This document shows, piece by piece, positions 1 to 7,128 of a stretch of 64,000 nucleotides of DNA. This DNA comes from Lewinellaceae bacterium (GTDB lineage Bacteria; Bacteroidota; Bacteroidia; Chitinophagales; Saprospiraceae). How positions within the stretch are numbered: the first letter of the stretch is position 1; every line of letters begins with the position of its first letter. The notes below the pieces were generated by a model. That model did not search any database, was not told where the DNA came from, and worked only from the letters and a program-made list of their open reading frames with translations. A program made the position numbers and the translations under genes. The stretch lies in contig JACJYC010000005.1 in NCBI GenBank assembly GCA_020636325.1, positions 62,001-126,000 on the forward strand, written 5' to 3'.

Positions 1-52
1 CTCGGTTTTGGCCTGCTTAACCACATAAGGCATATAAGTCCACATGAGTTTT

Positions 53-94
53 CATTGTAATTGCGCCATGGCGCAATTACAATGGGCTTTTTTT
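53..94 (+). terminator. Rho-independent terminator
   Basis: A perfect 32-base palindrome (positions 53-84, centred on GCGCCATGGCGC) is followed by GGC and seven T residues (88-94). This is the classic intrinsic terminator layout on the plus strand. It probably ends a plus-strand transcript that enters from left of the window. No other feature is seen between here and the convergent anmK gene. Confidence 0.8.
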
Positions 95-209
95 ATATGT
101 TCTTATGATTCTGATTTGGTTAAAAATAAAGCGTGTTTTTTTTGTCGTAAACCGGAATCCCAGGTTAAAATCAAGATCCTTGCATTAGGACAACCAGCCT
201 CCTTGGAAC

Positions 210-1397
210 TCATCCCGGCAGCGAGATCTTCCCCATCGACACGAGCGGTATCCCGCCCAGGCGTTGCCCTTCGCTGTAACGGCCTGCCAATGTTTCATTA
301 GCCAACGCAGCAAACAGCACCGCCTCTTTGGCGTCGCCCGAAATGCCGAGCCTTTCAAACGGATCAACAGGAAACCCGGGCAATAATTCCCGCAGATATT
401 CCACCAACTTGGGGTTATGCGCCCCGCCGCCGCTCAGATAGAGGCGCTTTGGAAAAGCCGTTTCGACTTGCAGCACCGCTTCCGCAATGGTCTCCGCCGT
501 AAACCGGGTCAGGGTCGCCATCAGGTTTTCTGCTGAAATATCGCGATGCTGTTGGAGGCAATTTTCCAGGAATTCCTGGCCGAACATTTCCGGACCGGTC
601 GTTTTCGGGTTGGCCAGCTGAAAATAAGGATGGTTTTTCATCCGGTCCAGCAGTTCATTGTCGATGGTCCCGGCTTTGGCAAACCGGCTGTCCTCATCAA
701 ATGCGACCCCGAACCGGGCAGAAGCCACGTGATCCAACAAGGTATTGCCCGGACCGGTATCCGTAGCGAAGGCTTTGTCCGGATCCAGATCACCCGGCAA
801 GAAGGTAAAATTGGCGATGCCGCCGATATTGAGCAGGAAGCGGTCTTCCCCCTTTTTGGAAAACAGGAAATAGTCGCCGTAAAGGGCCAACGGCGCCCCT
901 TCACCGCCGGCCGCGAGGTGCTTTTGCCGGAAGTCAGACAAGGTGATGATGCCCGTCCGGCGGGCCAGGTGGTCGCCGTCGCCGATCTGCAGGGTGGCGT
1001 TGGGGTAATCCGGTAAATGGTGGAAATGGCGCGGCGCGTGAAAAACCGTCTGTCCGTGGCTGGCCAGCAGGTCGACTTCCGCAGGTGAAACCTTCCATTT
1101 TCTGAGGCAGTCCAGCACGATCGCAGCATGTCTTTCCGCAACCGTCACGTTCAACAGCACAAGATGCTGGAAATCGATCTCCCGCCGGGCAAAAATCCGA
1201 CGGATCTCCCGGCGGAAAAGCTCATCGTAAGGTATGGTCTCAAAGGCTTCCAGCTGTACCCGGCAATCCGCTCCGGCGCCTGTAAAGCGGCACAAGGCCA
1301 CATCCAGCCCGTCGAGCGAAGTGCCCGACATCAGTCCGATAATGCGCCTTGAATTTTGGGCGGACAGGCGATGCAAGGTTTCGAGATGGTTTTTCAT
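210..1397 (-). CDS. anmK: Anhydro-N-acetylmuramic acid kinase
   Basis: Cytoplasmic sugar kinase of cell-wall recycling. It phosphorylates 1,6-anhydro-MurNAc with hydrolytic ring opening to give MurNAc-6-phosphate. The 395-residue length fits the AnmK family. The diagnostic N-terminal loop GLMSGTSLDGLD is at residues 21-32. DTGPGNTLLD lies mid-protein and LSGGGAHN in the C-terminal half, as expected of the ASKHA-fold ATPase core. The gene stands alone, convergent with whatever transcript ends at 53-94. A TAACTTTG box just upstream could be the -7 element. The start at 1397 is the only reasonable ATG before the GLMSGTS loop. Confidence 0.95.
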   Translation of the reverse strand: MKNHLETLHRLSAQNSRRIIGLMSGTSLDGLDVALCRFTGAGADCRVQLEAFETIPYDELFRREIRRIFARREIDFQHLVLLNVTVAERHAAIVLDCLRKWKVSPAEVDLLASHGQTVFHAPRHFHHLPDYPNATLQIGDGDHLARRTGIITLSDFRQKHLAAGGEGAPLALYGDYFLFSKKGEDRFLLNIGGIANFTFLPGDLDPDKAFATDTGPGNTLLDHVASARFGVAFDEDSRFAKAGTIDNELLDRMKNHPYFQLANPKTTGPEMFGQEFLENCLQQHRDISAENLMATLTRFTAETIAEAVLQVETAFPKRLYLSGGGAHNPKLVEYLRELLPGFPVDPFERLGISGDAKEAVLFAALANETLAGRYSEGQRLGGIPLVSMGKISLPG

Positions 1398-1401
1398 CGA
1401 A

Positions 1402-1409
1402 CAAAGTTA
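1402..1409 (-). promoter_or_regulatory. Possible Bacteroidota -7 box for anmK
   Basis: TAACTTTG on the minus strand matches the Bacteroidota TAnnTTTG -7 consensus exactly, a few bases before the anmK ATG. No convincing -33 TTTG is seen at the usual distance. The short spacing would give a very short or absent leader. Confidence 0.35.
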
Positions 1410-1491
1410 GTGCGGGATGATTTCTGTTTGCGGATTCAGCCCATAAAGCTAAAATTTGCTGTTGATGAAATTATTTTTAGATCTAAACAGT

Positions 1492-1499
1492 TATTTTTG
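1492..1499 (+). promoter_or_regulatory. Possible -7 box for the DUF433/DUF5615 pair
   Basis: TATTTTTG matches TAnnTTTG, 20 bases upstream of the DUF433 start. The nearest TTG (1462-1464) is 27 bases upstream, slightly far for a -33 element, so only the -7 half is supported. Confidence 0.35.
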
Positions 1500-1519
1500 T
1501 AGTTTAAAAGATCCAATTC

Positions 1520-1747
1520 ATGCAACATTTATCCAGAATTACCTTTGATCCAAATCAAATGGGAGGGAAACCATGTATCCGGGGATTGCGGGTCACGGTA
1601 GGAATGATTGTCGGATTAATTGCTTCCGGTTACTCCAGAGAACAGATTCTTAATGCTTATCCATATCTCGAAGAAGAAGATATTAAAGAAGCCTTGATAT
1701 ATGCTGCATGGCGGGCTGAGGAAATCGAAATTCCATATGCCGCCTGA
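1520..1747 (+). CDS. DUF433 family antitoxin
   Basis: A 75-residue protein with the DUF433 hallmarks: an N-terminal I-T-FDPNQMGGKPCIRG segment, then RVTV, and a helix-turn-helix-like GYSREQILNAYPYLEEEDIKEAL. Members of this family usually sit directly upstream of a DUF5615 PIN-like gene and are interpreted as the antitoxin that binds DNA and neutralises the partner. Here the TGA stop overlaps the next ATG by one base, so the two are translationally coupled. Both genes look AT-rich next to their GC-rich neighbours, which suggests horizontal acquisition. No toxicity is shown by sequence alone. Confidence 0.85.
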   Translation: MQHLSRITFDPNQMGGKPCIRGLRVTVGMIVGLIASGYSREQILNAYPYLEEEDIKEALIYAAWRAEEIEIPYAA

Positions 1748-2109
1748 TGAAGCTATTGATTGATATGAACCTTTCCCCGACATGGGTGAGCTATTTTTCG
1801 GATGCTGGCATTGAATCGGTTCATTGGTCAAAGCTCGGAAATCATTATGCATCTGACAAAGAAATATTTCGTTGGGCCAAAGAAAATGGGTTCATTGTAT
1901 TTACACATGACCTGGATTTTGGAGCCATCCTGGCATCTACACAAGCCATGGGGCCTAGCGTAATCCAAGTTAGGACACAGGATACCATGCCTGAAAAATT
2001 GGCTGGAAAATTAATAGAAATAATCAAAAAGCAAAAAGAAATTTTAGACAAAGGCGCACTTATTACCATCGATGAAGTAAAAGCAAAAATCAGGATTTTA
2101 CCAATTTAA
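1747..2109 (+). CDS. DUF5615 PIN-like toxin
   Basis: A 120-residue protein with a DUF5615/PIN-like fold signature. It begins MKLLIDMNLSP (first conserved Asp, residue 6), has the central ASDKEIFRWA segment, and then THDLDFG carrying the second acidic cluster. PIN-like proteins are metal-dependent RNases. In this family the gene follows a DUF433 antitoxin, as here, with a one-base start/stop overlap (TGATG). Expected acidic residues are intact, so unlike the PIN gene near 22.3 kb this copy appears functional. Length and start agree with the family. Confidence 0.85.
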   Translation: MKLLIDMNLSPTWVSYFSDAGIESVHWSKLGNHYASDKEIFRWAKENGFIVFTHDLDFGAILASTQAMGPSVIQVRTQDTMPEKLAGKLIEIIKKQKEILDKGALITIDEVKAKIRILPI

Positions 2110-2138
2110 TTGCAGGGAAAATTAATTTTAAATCTTGC

Positions 2139-2831
2139 ATGATCATCACTTCCATACTCTTTTCAACCCTGTGGACCATTTCCACGGCAAACCATCAGCC
2201 TGCACCGGCCGGAAACCCGGTTTCGGAACCTGTTGCCAAAAACATCCTGGATTATTACCGTGAATTGAACGGCGATTACGCCCCCGGTTATGAGATCCGC
2301 AAAAAAGGCGAAGGTTGGGTGAGTCAATCCACGGCCGAATACGAAATACCGGTGACGGTGGACATTAAAAACGGCTTCATCGAACTGACCGACGAAGGCA
2401 CCGGCGGCGGCACGTTCAAAGTGCAGGTGGTGCTCTTTCGCCTGGTTGACGGCAGCCCGCAGATCGGCATCACCAAAACGGAATTCGACGGGATCGGCGC
2501 CAACCAGCAATATTACTTTGTCCGGCCGGAAGACTCCAAACAATACGACTGGACCGAACACGCAGTCCCTATCATCACCTATCTGGATTTTTACCAGGAA
2601 GAGGATGACGAAATCGACCCGGAACTGGCGGAAAAGGCCTTTCCCATCCTGTTCGACCTGCCGCAACACGGCACCAGCCTGAAGGTGAGCATCTTCCTGG
2701 GCAACCGCATCCTGTATTGCAGCGAAGATGCCGGCGTGGAGCGCGCGAAGCTTTGCCCATTGTTCGACCATATGGCGCGGGAGTCGTTCAATCTGAAGTG
2801 GATCAAGGCGGAAGGCCGGTTTGACTATTAA
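2139..2831 (+). CDS. Exported protein of unknown function
   Basis: A 230-residue product not recognised. The first 16 or so residues are hydrophobic (ILFSTLWTIS) followed by a Pro-rich stretch, which fits a signal peptide. The rest is soluble and acidic: an FKVQVVLFRLVDG strand region, QQYYFVRPED, and an EEDDEIDPELAEKAFP acidic helix. It lies 29 bases after the DUF5615 gene but is GC-rich and differs in composition, so it is probably not part of the toxin-antitoxin module. It converges on the LTxxQ/T9SS gene, sharing the hairpin just after its stop. Confidence 0.6.
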   Translation: MIITSILFSTLWTISTANHQPAPAGNPVSEPVAKNILDYYRELNGDYAPGYEIRKKGEGWVSQSTAEYEIPVTVDIKNGFIELTDEGTGGGTFKVQVVLFRLVDGSPQIGITKTEFDGIGANQQYYFVRPEDSKQYDWTEHAVPIITYLDFYQEEDDEIDPELAEKAFPILFDLPQHGTSLKVSIFLGNRILYCSEDAGVERAKLCPLFDHMARESFNLKWIKAEGRFDY

Positions 2832-2867
2832 AAAAACGGTTGACAACCCACAGGGGGCTGTCAACCG
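2830..2867 (-). terminator. Hairpin terminator for the minus-strand LTxxQ gene
   Basis: CGGTTGACA (2837-2845) pairs with TGTCAACCG (2859-2867). On the minus strand the stem is followed by seven T residues (plus-strand A-run 2830-2836). It lies 100 bases past the stop of the 2967-4289 gene and immediately after the convergent plus-strand stop, so it may act in both directions. Confidence 0.65.
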
Positions 2868-2879
2868 CGCTTCAACCCG

Positions 2880-2905
2880 GGTAACTTCGACTCCGCTCAG
2901 TTACC
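2880..2905. repeat. Small palindromic element (CTTCGACTCCGCTCAG type)
   Basis: GGTAACT (2880-2886) is inverted as AGTTACC (2899-2905) around TCGACTCCGCTC, with a second GGTCGAG just after. I recall closely similar CTTCGACTnCGCTCAG sequences as intergenic repeats in many Bacteroidota genomes. That link is from memory and was not checked here. Confidence 0.5.
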
Positions 2906-2966
2906 TACGGTCGAGCTAAGTGTGTTGTTCCGCTTTTCGAGGCTTTTGCGGATGGTACCGAACAAC

Positions 2967-4289
2967 TTATTCGACGTGGAACGCTTTCGAGCTTACGCCG
3001 GAGCCGTCCGTTATGCGGTAGTAATATCTTTTGCCGGTCAGGCCGGAGGTATTGACATCGAGTTTATTCTTGCCGGAGGCCATTTCACCGGTGAAAACGG
3101 TTCTGACCAGGTTGCCCTGAAGGTCCACGATCTCGACGGTGACTTTACCCGCTTTCAGCACTTCGAACTCAATCGACTGGGTAGCGCCGGCCGGGTTGGG
3201 GTAAACATCGATCAGGCGTTCGACGCGGGTATCTTCAAGGACCTCGTTGTCTTCACCCACCGGGCGCAACAGGAAGGCCATTTTTTTCATGAAATCCTTG
3301 CGGTCTTCGGGCATGTCGCGGTCAGCGCGTTTTTCCGGGCGCGGTCCGTCAGCGCCGGGGCGTTTGCCGTCAAATTTCGGGTGATCCGGAGACCTTTTAC
3401 CTTTGTGCGGTTGATCACCTTCGGGGCCGGGGCCGGGGCGGTCGTCGCCGAACTCGGGCATCTCCGGTTTGTATTTCTCATGGATGGCCTTGGTATCCTT
3501 TTTCCATTGTTCCTGCTGGTCGGCGATCTCGGCAAAGAGGTCGTCCATGTCATCGCTGTAGGTTTCGACCAGCTTTTTGGTTTTGGTGCGGGCCTCATCG
3601 TCCTGGAAGATCAACCCCATAGCCTTGTGCGGCCCGGCGGGGTAGGGATTTTCCGGATCCGGCGCCCAAACGTTGCGGGGCGCATCGGGGCGGGCGCCAA
3701 AGCGGCCGCGGCCTTTCTGGTCCTTATCGAAGCCTTTTTCTTTGGCTTTTTCCTGGGCTTTGGCCTTGCGTTTTTCCCATTCTGCCTTGATCTGATCGCG
3801 TAGGGCCTGGATCTGGGCTTTGTCTTCCGTTGAAATTTTGGCTTCCAGCTTTTCCCGTTGTTGGGTCATGACCGGTTCGATATTGTCGGTGCGGTAAGCG
3901 CTGAGTTCATCGTGCATGGCGATGCCGTTCTGGATATTTTTCTCCATGCGGGCTTTCCGTTCGGCCTTTTGCGCTTCGACCTTAGCTTTTTGCTCGTCGG
4001 TCAGCACGTTGTTGACGGCTTCCTGTTGCTCTTCGCGAAGCGCCTTCATTTCTTCGGGCGTGGGCCGCTCGGTGCGGTCTTTCATTTTTTCAGCGAAAGC
4101 CAGGTGGATGGCTTTGATCTTGGCCTGTTGGTCTTCCGTCAGGTCGAGTTGTTCCGTCATGCGGGCGGTCATGCGCTCGGCCATTTTTTCGGGATCGGCC
4201 TGCGGTCGGGGGCGCTGGCCGGGTTGCGCGCCGGCAAAGCCTGCGATGAGCAGGAACAATGCCACGAGCGTTTGGATCTTCATTTTCAT
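2967..4289 (-). CDS. LTxxQ-motif (Spy/CpxP-like) protein with T9SS sorting tail
   Basis: A 440-residue exported protein. Residues 1-21 are a clear signal peptide ending GFAGAQ. Residues 30-130 are highly charged and helical with two LTxxQ motifs (LDLTEDQQAKI and LTDEQKAKVE), the signature of Spy/CpxP periplasmic chaperone-like proteins. A second helical Gln/Glu/Lys-rich block follows (EIADQQEQWKKDTKAI). A Pro/Asp-rich linker leads to a C-terminal domain of about 75 residues starting VYPNPAG and ending KAFHVE, typical of type A T9SS sorting domains. The protein should therefore cross the outer membrane rather than stay periplasmic. Function of the LTxxQ part outside the cell is unknown. Confidence 0.8.
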   Translation of the reverse strand: MKMKIQTLVALFLLIAGFAGAQPGQRPRPQADPEKMAERMTARMTEQLDLTEDQQAKIKAIHLAFAEKMKDRTERPTPEEMKALREEQQEAVNNVLTDEQKAKVEAQKAERKARMEKNIQNGIAMHDELSAYRTDNIEPVMTQQREKLEAKISTEDKAQIQALRDQIKAEWEKRKAKAQEKAKEKGFDKDQKGRGRFGARPDAPRNVWAPDPENPYPAGPHKAMGLIFQDDEARTKTKKLVETYSDDMDDLFAEIADQQEQWKKDTKAIHEKYKPEMPEFGDDRPGPGPEGDQPHKGKRSPDHPKFDGKRPGADGPRPEKRADRDMPEDRKDFMKKMAFLLRPVGEDNEVLEDTRVERLIDVYPNPAGATQSIEFEVLKAGKVTVEIVDLQGNLVRTVFTGEMASGKNKLDVNTSGLTGKRYYYRITDGSGVSSKAFHVE

Positions 4290-4705
4290 TTTTCCGGTTT
4301 TACATTATTGAATTGGTGACAAATTTGGGGTCGTACGGCTTGGAAACGAAATCTTATCAACGTAGCCGGAGATAAAATCAATGAAACTAAATTAAGGGGA
4401 AATCACCCCGGGAGCCGGGTTTCATTGAAAAAATAGCCGGTTTGGTTGAAGGATTCCGGAGGAAAACCGCCGTTACCCCGATGGTTTCGCGCCGTTGCGC
4501 GACAGCCGGTGATTCGGTGGACCGGTAGGGGTTGGACTGGATTAGTACAAGAAAGTTTAAAATATGATGACACGAAAAATTAAAACAAAATCGGGTAAAT
4601 GCAATAAATACAAAGCGACAACCCCCGATTCCCATTTTCAGAAATCGGTGGGCTTATCGAGTACCTTTTGTCTAAAAAATATTAACAGGATTTTTTATTG
4701 CTTCT
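4290..4705. other. 416-base gap without a supported gene
   Basis: No ORF here has plausible coding character. A small hairpin TCGCGC-CGTT-GCGCGA lies at 4487-4502. The part near 4290-4330 should hold the promoter of the minus-strand LTxxQ gene, but I could not pick out a convincing TAnnTTTG box. Confidence 0.5.
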
Positions 4706-5536
4706 TTAAAATCCAATCACCCCACTCCCCAAATACTTCTCCACAATAGGCATATAATACCCCTTCATCTCATCCAGGTCGTAAATTTTGGTGGATTTAG
4801 TGTACAGGTCGTACCGGTTGAACTCCTTGACCCATTCCATATATTGGGCGTCCTTTTCGCAGAGGAACTGGCTGTAGCTGCCCTCGTTGTGCCAGGGGTA
4901 GAAGGAGTGGTAGCGGATCATGACCATGCCGGCTTCCGGGATGCGGTTGGGCTGGTGGTGGCGGAGCACCTGGTAGAGATATTCGTCGTGGCCCCAGGCG
5001 AGGTGGAGGTTGTCGAGGCCGCAACCCGGCTCATACACGCCCAGTTCGGTGTTGTAGCGCGGGTCGGACATGTCCGGATTCAAGGCGTTGAATTCGGGGT
5101 AAACGCAGGTGTCGGGCAGGGCGGCGCCGACGACAAATACGTCGCCGACCAGCCCCCATTGTTCGGCTTCGCTGGTGCCGTCTTCGTCGCTGCCCCAGAG
5201 GTACATCACCTTGCCGAGGTCGTGGATCAGGCCGACGAGCTGCATCCAGTCGGGGCAGCCTTGCTCGCGCATAGCCTCGGCGCTTTGCAGGAGGTGCTGG
5301 ACGTTGGGCAGGTCCATATCCGGGTCGCTGACATCCACCAGTTTGTTGAGTTCCACCATTGCGTCCCACAGGTGCATGGGGCGATCGAAGGTCAGGTATT
5401 TGGCCTTCATGCGCTGCACGTAGTCATAGGTCTGGCGCGAGCGCATCTTGCGGTAATGCTCGCGAACGGCAGCTACAAGGGCCCCGGTTTCGTAATTGCG
5501 GAATTCCTGCTTGGCTGGTGCGGTATCGGTGGACAT
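4706..5536 (-). CDS. Myo-inositol oxygenase
   Basis: A 276-residue protein matching the MIOX family, an HD-fold diiron enzyme that cleaves myo-inositol with O2 to D-glucuronate. The expected ligand set is present with family-like spacing: H81 (PNVQHLL), H105-D106 (GLIHDLGKVM), H183 (WGHDEYL), H210 (RYHSFYPWH) and D243 (NRYDLY). Compared with the human enzyme these are offset by an almost constant number. Length is slightly below the animal enzymes, which carry extra N-terminal residues. There are no inositol or glucuronate catabolic neighbours, so its pathway partners must lie elsewhere. The preceding gene on this strand starts far away, so it is probably monocistronic. Confidence 0.93.
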   Translation of the reverse strand: MSTDTAPAKQEFRNYETGALVAAVREHYRKMRSRQTYDYVQRMKAKYLTFDRPMHLWDAMVELNKLVDVSDPDMDLPNVQHLLQSAEAMREQGCPDWMQLVGLIHDLGKVMYLWGSDEDGTSEAEQWGLVGDVFVVGAALPDTCVYPEFNALNPDMSDPRYNTELGVYEPGCGLDNLHLAWGHDEYLYQVLRHHQPNRIPEAGMVMIRYHSFYPWHNEGSYSQFLCEKDAQYMEWVKEFNRYDLYTKSTKIYDLDEMKGYYMPIVEKYLGSGVIGF

Positions 5537-5626
5537 GGTGCTGATTTTTGCCCCTAAAATAGAGGAAAATCAGCGTATGGCAAATTTTGGGCCTGATTTA
5601 GTTTCCAGCCGTCACGCATGCGTTTC

Positions 5627-6193
5627 CTATTGGTTCGAACGCCCTTTTAAAGGATGCATCGGCCCAACCGGCACATCTTCCGAATTGGGAAACCGGTTTT
5701 TGGCGATTTGCAGCTGCTCGCGGTAAATATGATCCTTGAGGTCGGCCAGGGATTGAAACCGGAATCCCATCATGAACTTGTAAATGGCGGAACTTACTTC
5801 GGGATTGTTTTCCGTGGTGATAAAACTGCCGTCCGGTTGTTGGAACCACAAGGTGAGCAGGGTGGCGTCGTGCATGCCGTCGTATTCAAAATGGGCATAC
5901 ACCTTCAGTTTTTGCGGACTGATCTCCGGCAGGTCGGCGTTTTCGGTTACGAAGATCAGGTTGTCCGGGTCATAGAAATAGGTCTTCGCGCCGCCTGATC
6001 CGATCATGGATGCCCAGGAATTCAGCGCAACCGGCTGGTTGGCGTCCAGCGCGATCGAATAACCGTTTCGGTATTGGCCGTCCAGCCATTTGCTGTTTTC
6101 CACCACGGTATAGGTCGTTATCGCACCTGATTGCGACCATCCCGAAAGGCAAGCCGACAAAAAGAAAAAAATAAAGGCAATTGGTTTTCTCAT
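5627..6193 (-). CDS. Exported protein of unknown function
   Basis: A 188-residue protein with a convincing signal peptide (residues 1-21, ending CLSGWSQ). The mature part is a small soluble domain with alternating hydrophobic residues (YSIALDANQPVALN, LKVYAHFEYDGM, LLTLWFQQPDGS) suggesting a beta-rich fold, and a basic C-terminus. No family recognised. It lies 90 bases upstream of the MIOX start on the opposite side of that gene's promoter region, in the same direction, and could be independently transcribed. Confidence 0.6.
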   Translation of the reverse strand: MRKPIAFIFFFLSACLSGWSQSGAITTYTVVENSKWLDGQYRNGYSIALDANQPVALNSWASMIGSGGAKTYFYDPDNLIFVTENADLPEISPQKLKVYAHFEYDGMHDATLLTLWFQQPDGSFITTENNPEVSSAIYKFMMGFRFQSLADLKDHIYREQLQIAKNRFPNSEDVPVGPMHPLKGRSNQ

Positions 6194-6334
6194 GGTTTTT
6201 TGAATTTATGTCAGGACGAACTCGTCAGGAGCACGCCTGTTCCTATAAAATAACGGATTTCAGGCGGAATTGCAAATTATTCGGCGAAACCGGGGATGAG
6301 GCCGGTGTGGGCGGGTTTTGTGTCGGCAGGTTAT

Positions 6335-6435
6335 TAGAGGGTGAGAGAGGTGAGAGAGGTGAGAGGGTGAGAGAGGCGAGAGAGGTGAGAGGGTGAGAGA
6401 GGCGAGAGAGGTGAGAGGGTGAGAGAGGCGAGAGG
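6335..6435. repeat. 26-base purine tandem repeat
   Basis: About four tandem copies of a G/A-rich unit (GTGAGAGGGTGAGAGAGG plus CGAGAGAG) in the gap 6194-6548 upstream of rpiB. The unit itself is built from 8-9 base GTGAGAGAG sub-repeats. The strand bias (all purine on plus) is striking. The rest of this 355-base gap holds the repeat at 6483 and a TACCTTCG sequence (6535-6542) that could be a weak -7 box for rpiB. Confidence 0.85.
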
Positions 6436-6482
6436 CAATGCCTTTGTTATTCCACTTGGGGGCTGTTCAAAATAGTGTTTTC

Positions 6483-6506
6483 GCGCCAAGACGCAAAGAC
6501 GCAAAG
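6483..6506. repeat. CCAAGACGCAAAGACGCAAAG repeat-type element
   Basis: GCGCCAAGACGCAAAG with a second ACGCAAAG copy directly after. Sequences of this CGCAAAG-repeat type recur between genes in many bacterial genomes. The family membership is recalled, not searched. Confidence 0.4.
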
Positions 6507-6557
6507 TTTTAATATCCAACACACACAAATCCCGTACCTTCGTCCAAAGTGCTTACT

Positions 6558-7025
6558 ATGGCTGCCAAAAAGATCGTCATCGGCTCGGACCATGCCGGAT
6601 TCGCCTACAAACAGCTCCTCATTCAGCAATTTTCCGCAAATTCCCTGGAATTCACCGATGTCGGCGCGCACGATGAATCGCCTTCCGATTACCCGGACAT
6701 TGCCGAAAAACTGGCTCTGGAGATCCAAACCGGCCGGTTCGATAAAGGCATCCTCATCTGCGGAAGCGGCGTAGGGGTCAGCGTAGCCGTCAATAAATTC
6801 CGCGGCGTTCGGGCGGGTGTATGCCACGATACCTATTCAGCGCACCAGGGTGTAGAACACGATGACATGAACGTACTTTGCATCGGCCAGCGGATCATCG
6901 GGATCGAACTGGCGATGGAAATCGTCCGCACCTTTCTGGCCGCCGGATTTTCCGGAGAGGAACGGCATGCCCGGCGTTTGGAAAAAGTGCTGCGGATTGA
7001 ACAGGAGCAGATGGGGGGTGTTTAG
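6558..7025 (+). CDS. rpiB: Ribose-5-phosphate isomerase B (RpiB/LacAB family)
   Basis: A 155-residue cytoplasmic isomerase interconverting ribose-5-P and ribulose-5-P. Family marks: IGSDHAGFAYK near the N-terminus (substrate His), DVGAHDESPSDYPDIAEK, and the active-site loop CGSGVGVSVAVNKFRGVRAG with the catalytic Cys, followed by the HDDMNVLCIGQR segment. I chose the ATG at 6558 over a GTG nine bases earlier because MAAKKIVIGSDH is the family-like N-terminus. It opens a run of pentose-phosphate genes (gnd, zwf, pgl), all plus strand, separated by repeat-filled gaps of 100-160 bases. Confidence 0.93.
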   Translation: MAAKKIVIGSDHAGFAYKQLLIQQFSANSLEFTDVGAHDESPSDYPDIAEKLALEIQTGRFDKGILICGSGVGVSVAVNKFRGVRAGVCHDTYSAHQGVEHDDMNVLCIGQRIIGIELAMEIVRTFLAAGFSGEERHARRLEKVLRIEQEQMGGV

Positions 7026-7030
7026 GAATG

Positions 7031-7070
7031 AGGAATTGAGGAATTGAGGAATCGAGGAATCGAGGAATCG
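7031..7070. repeat. 8-base tandem repeat, five copies
   Basis: Two copies of AGGAATTG then three of AGGAATCG in perfect register, with a partial copy overlapping the end of rpiB, filling the gap before gnd. Confidence 0.9.
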
Positions 7071-7128
7071 TGACCCGCAATTAAAAATTAGTCCGTTAGG
7101 AACAATCCTTTTACCATATTGAACTGCC

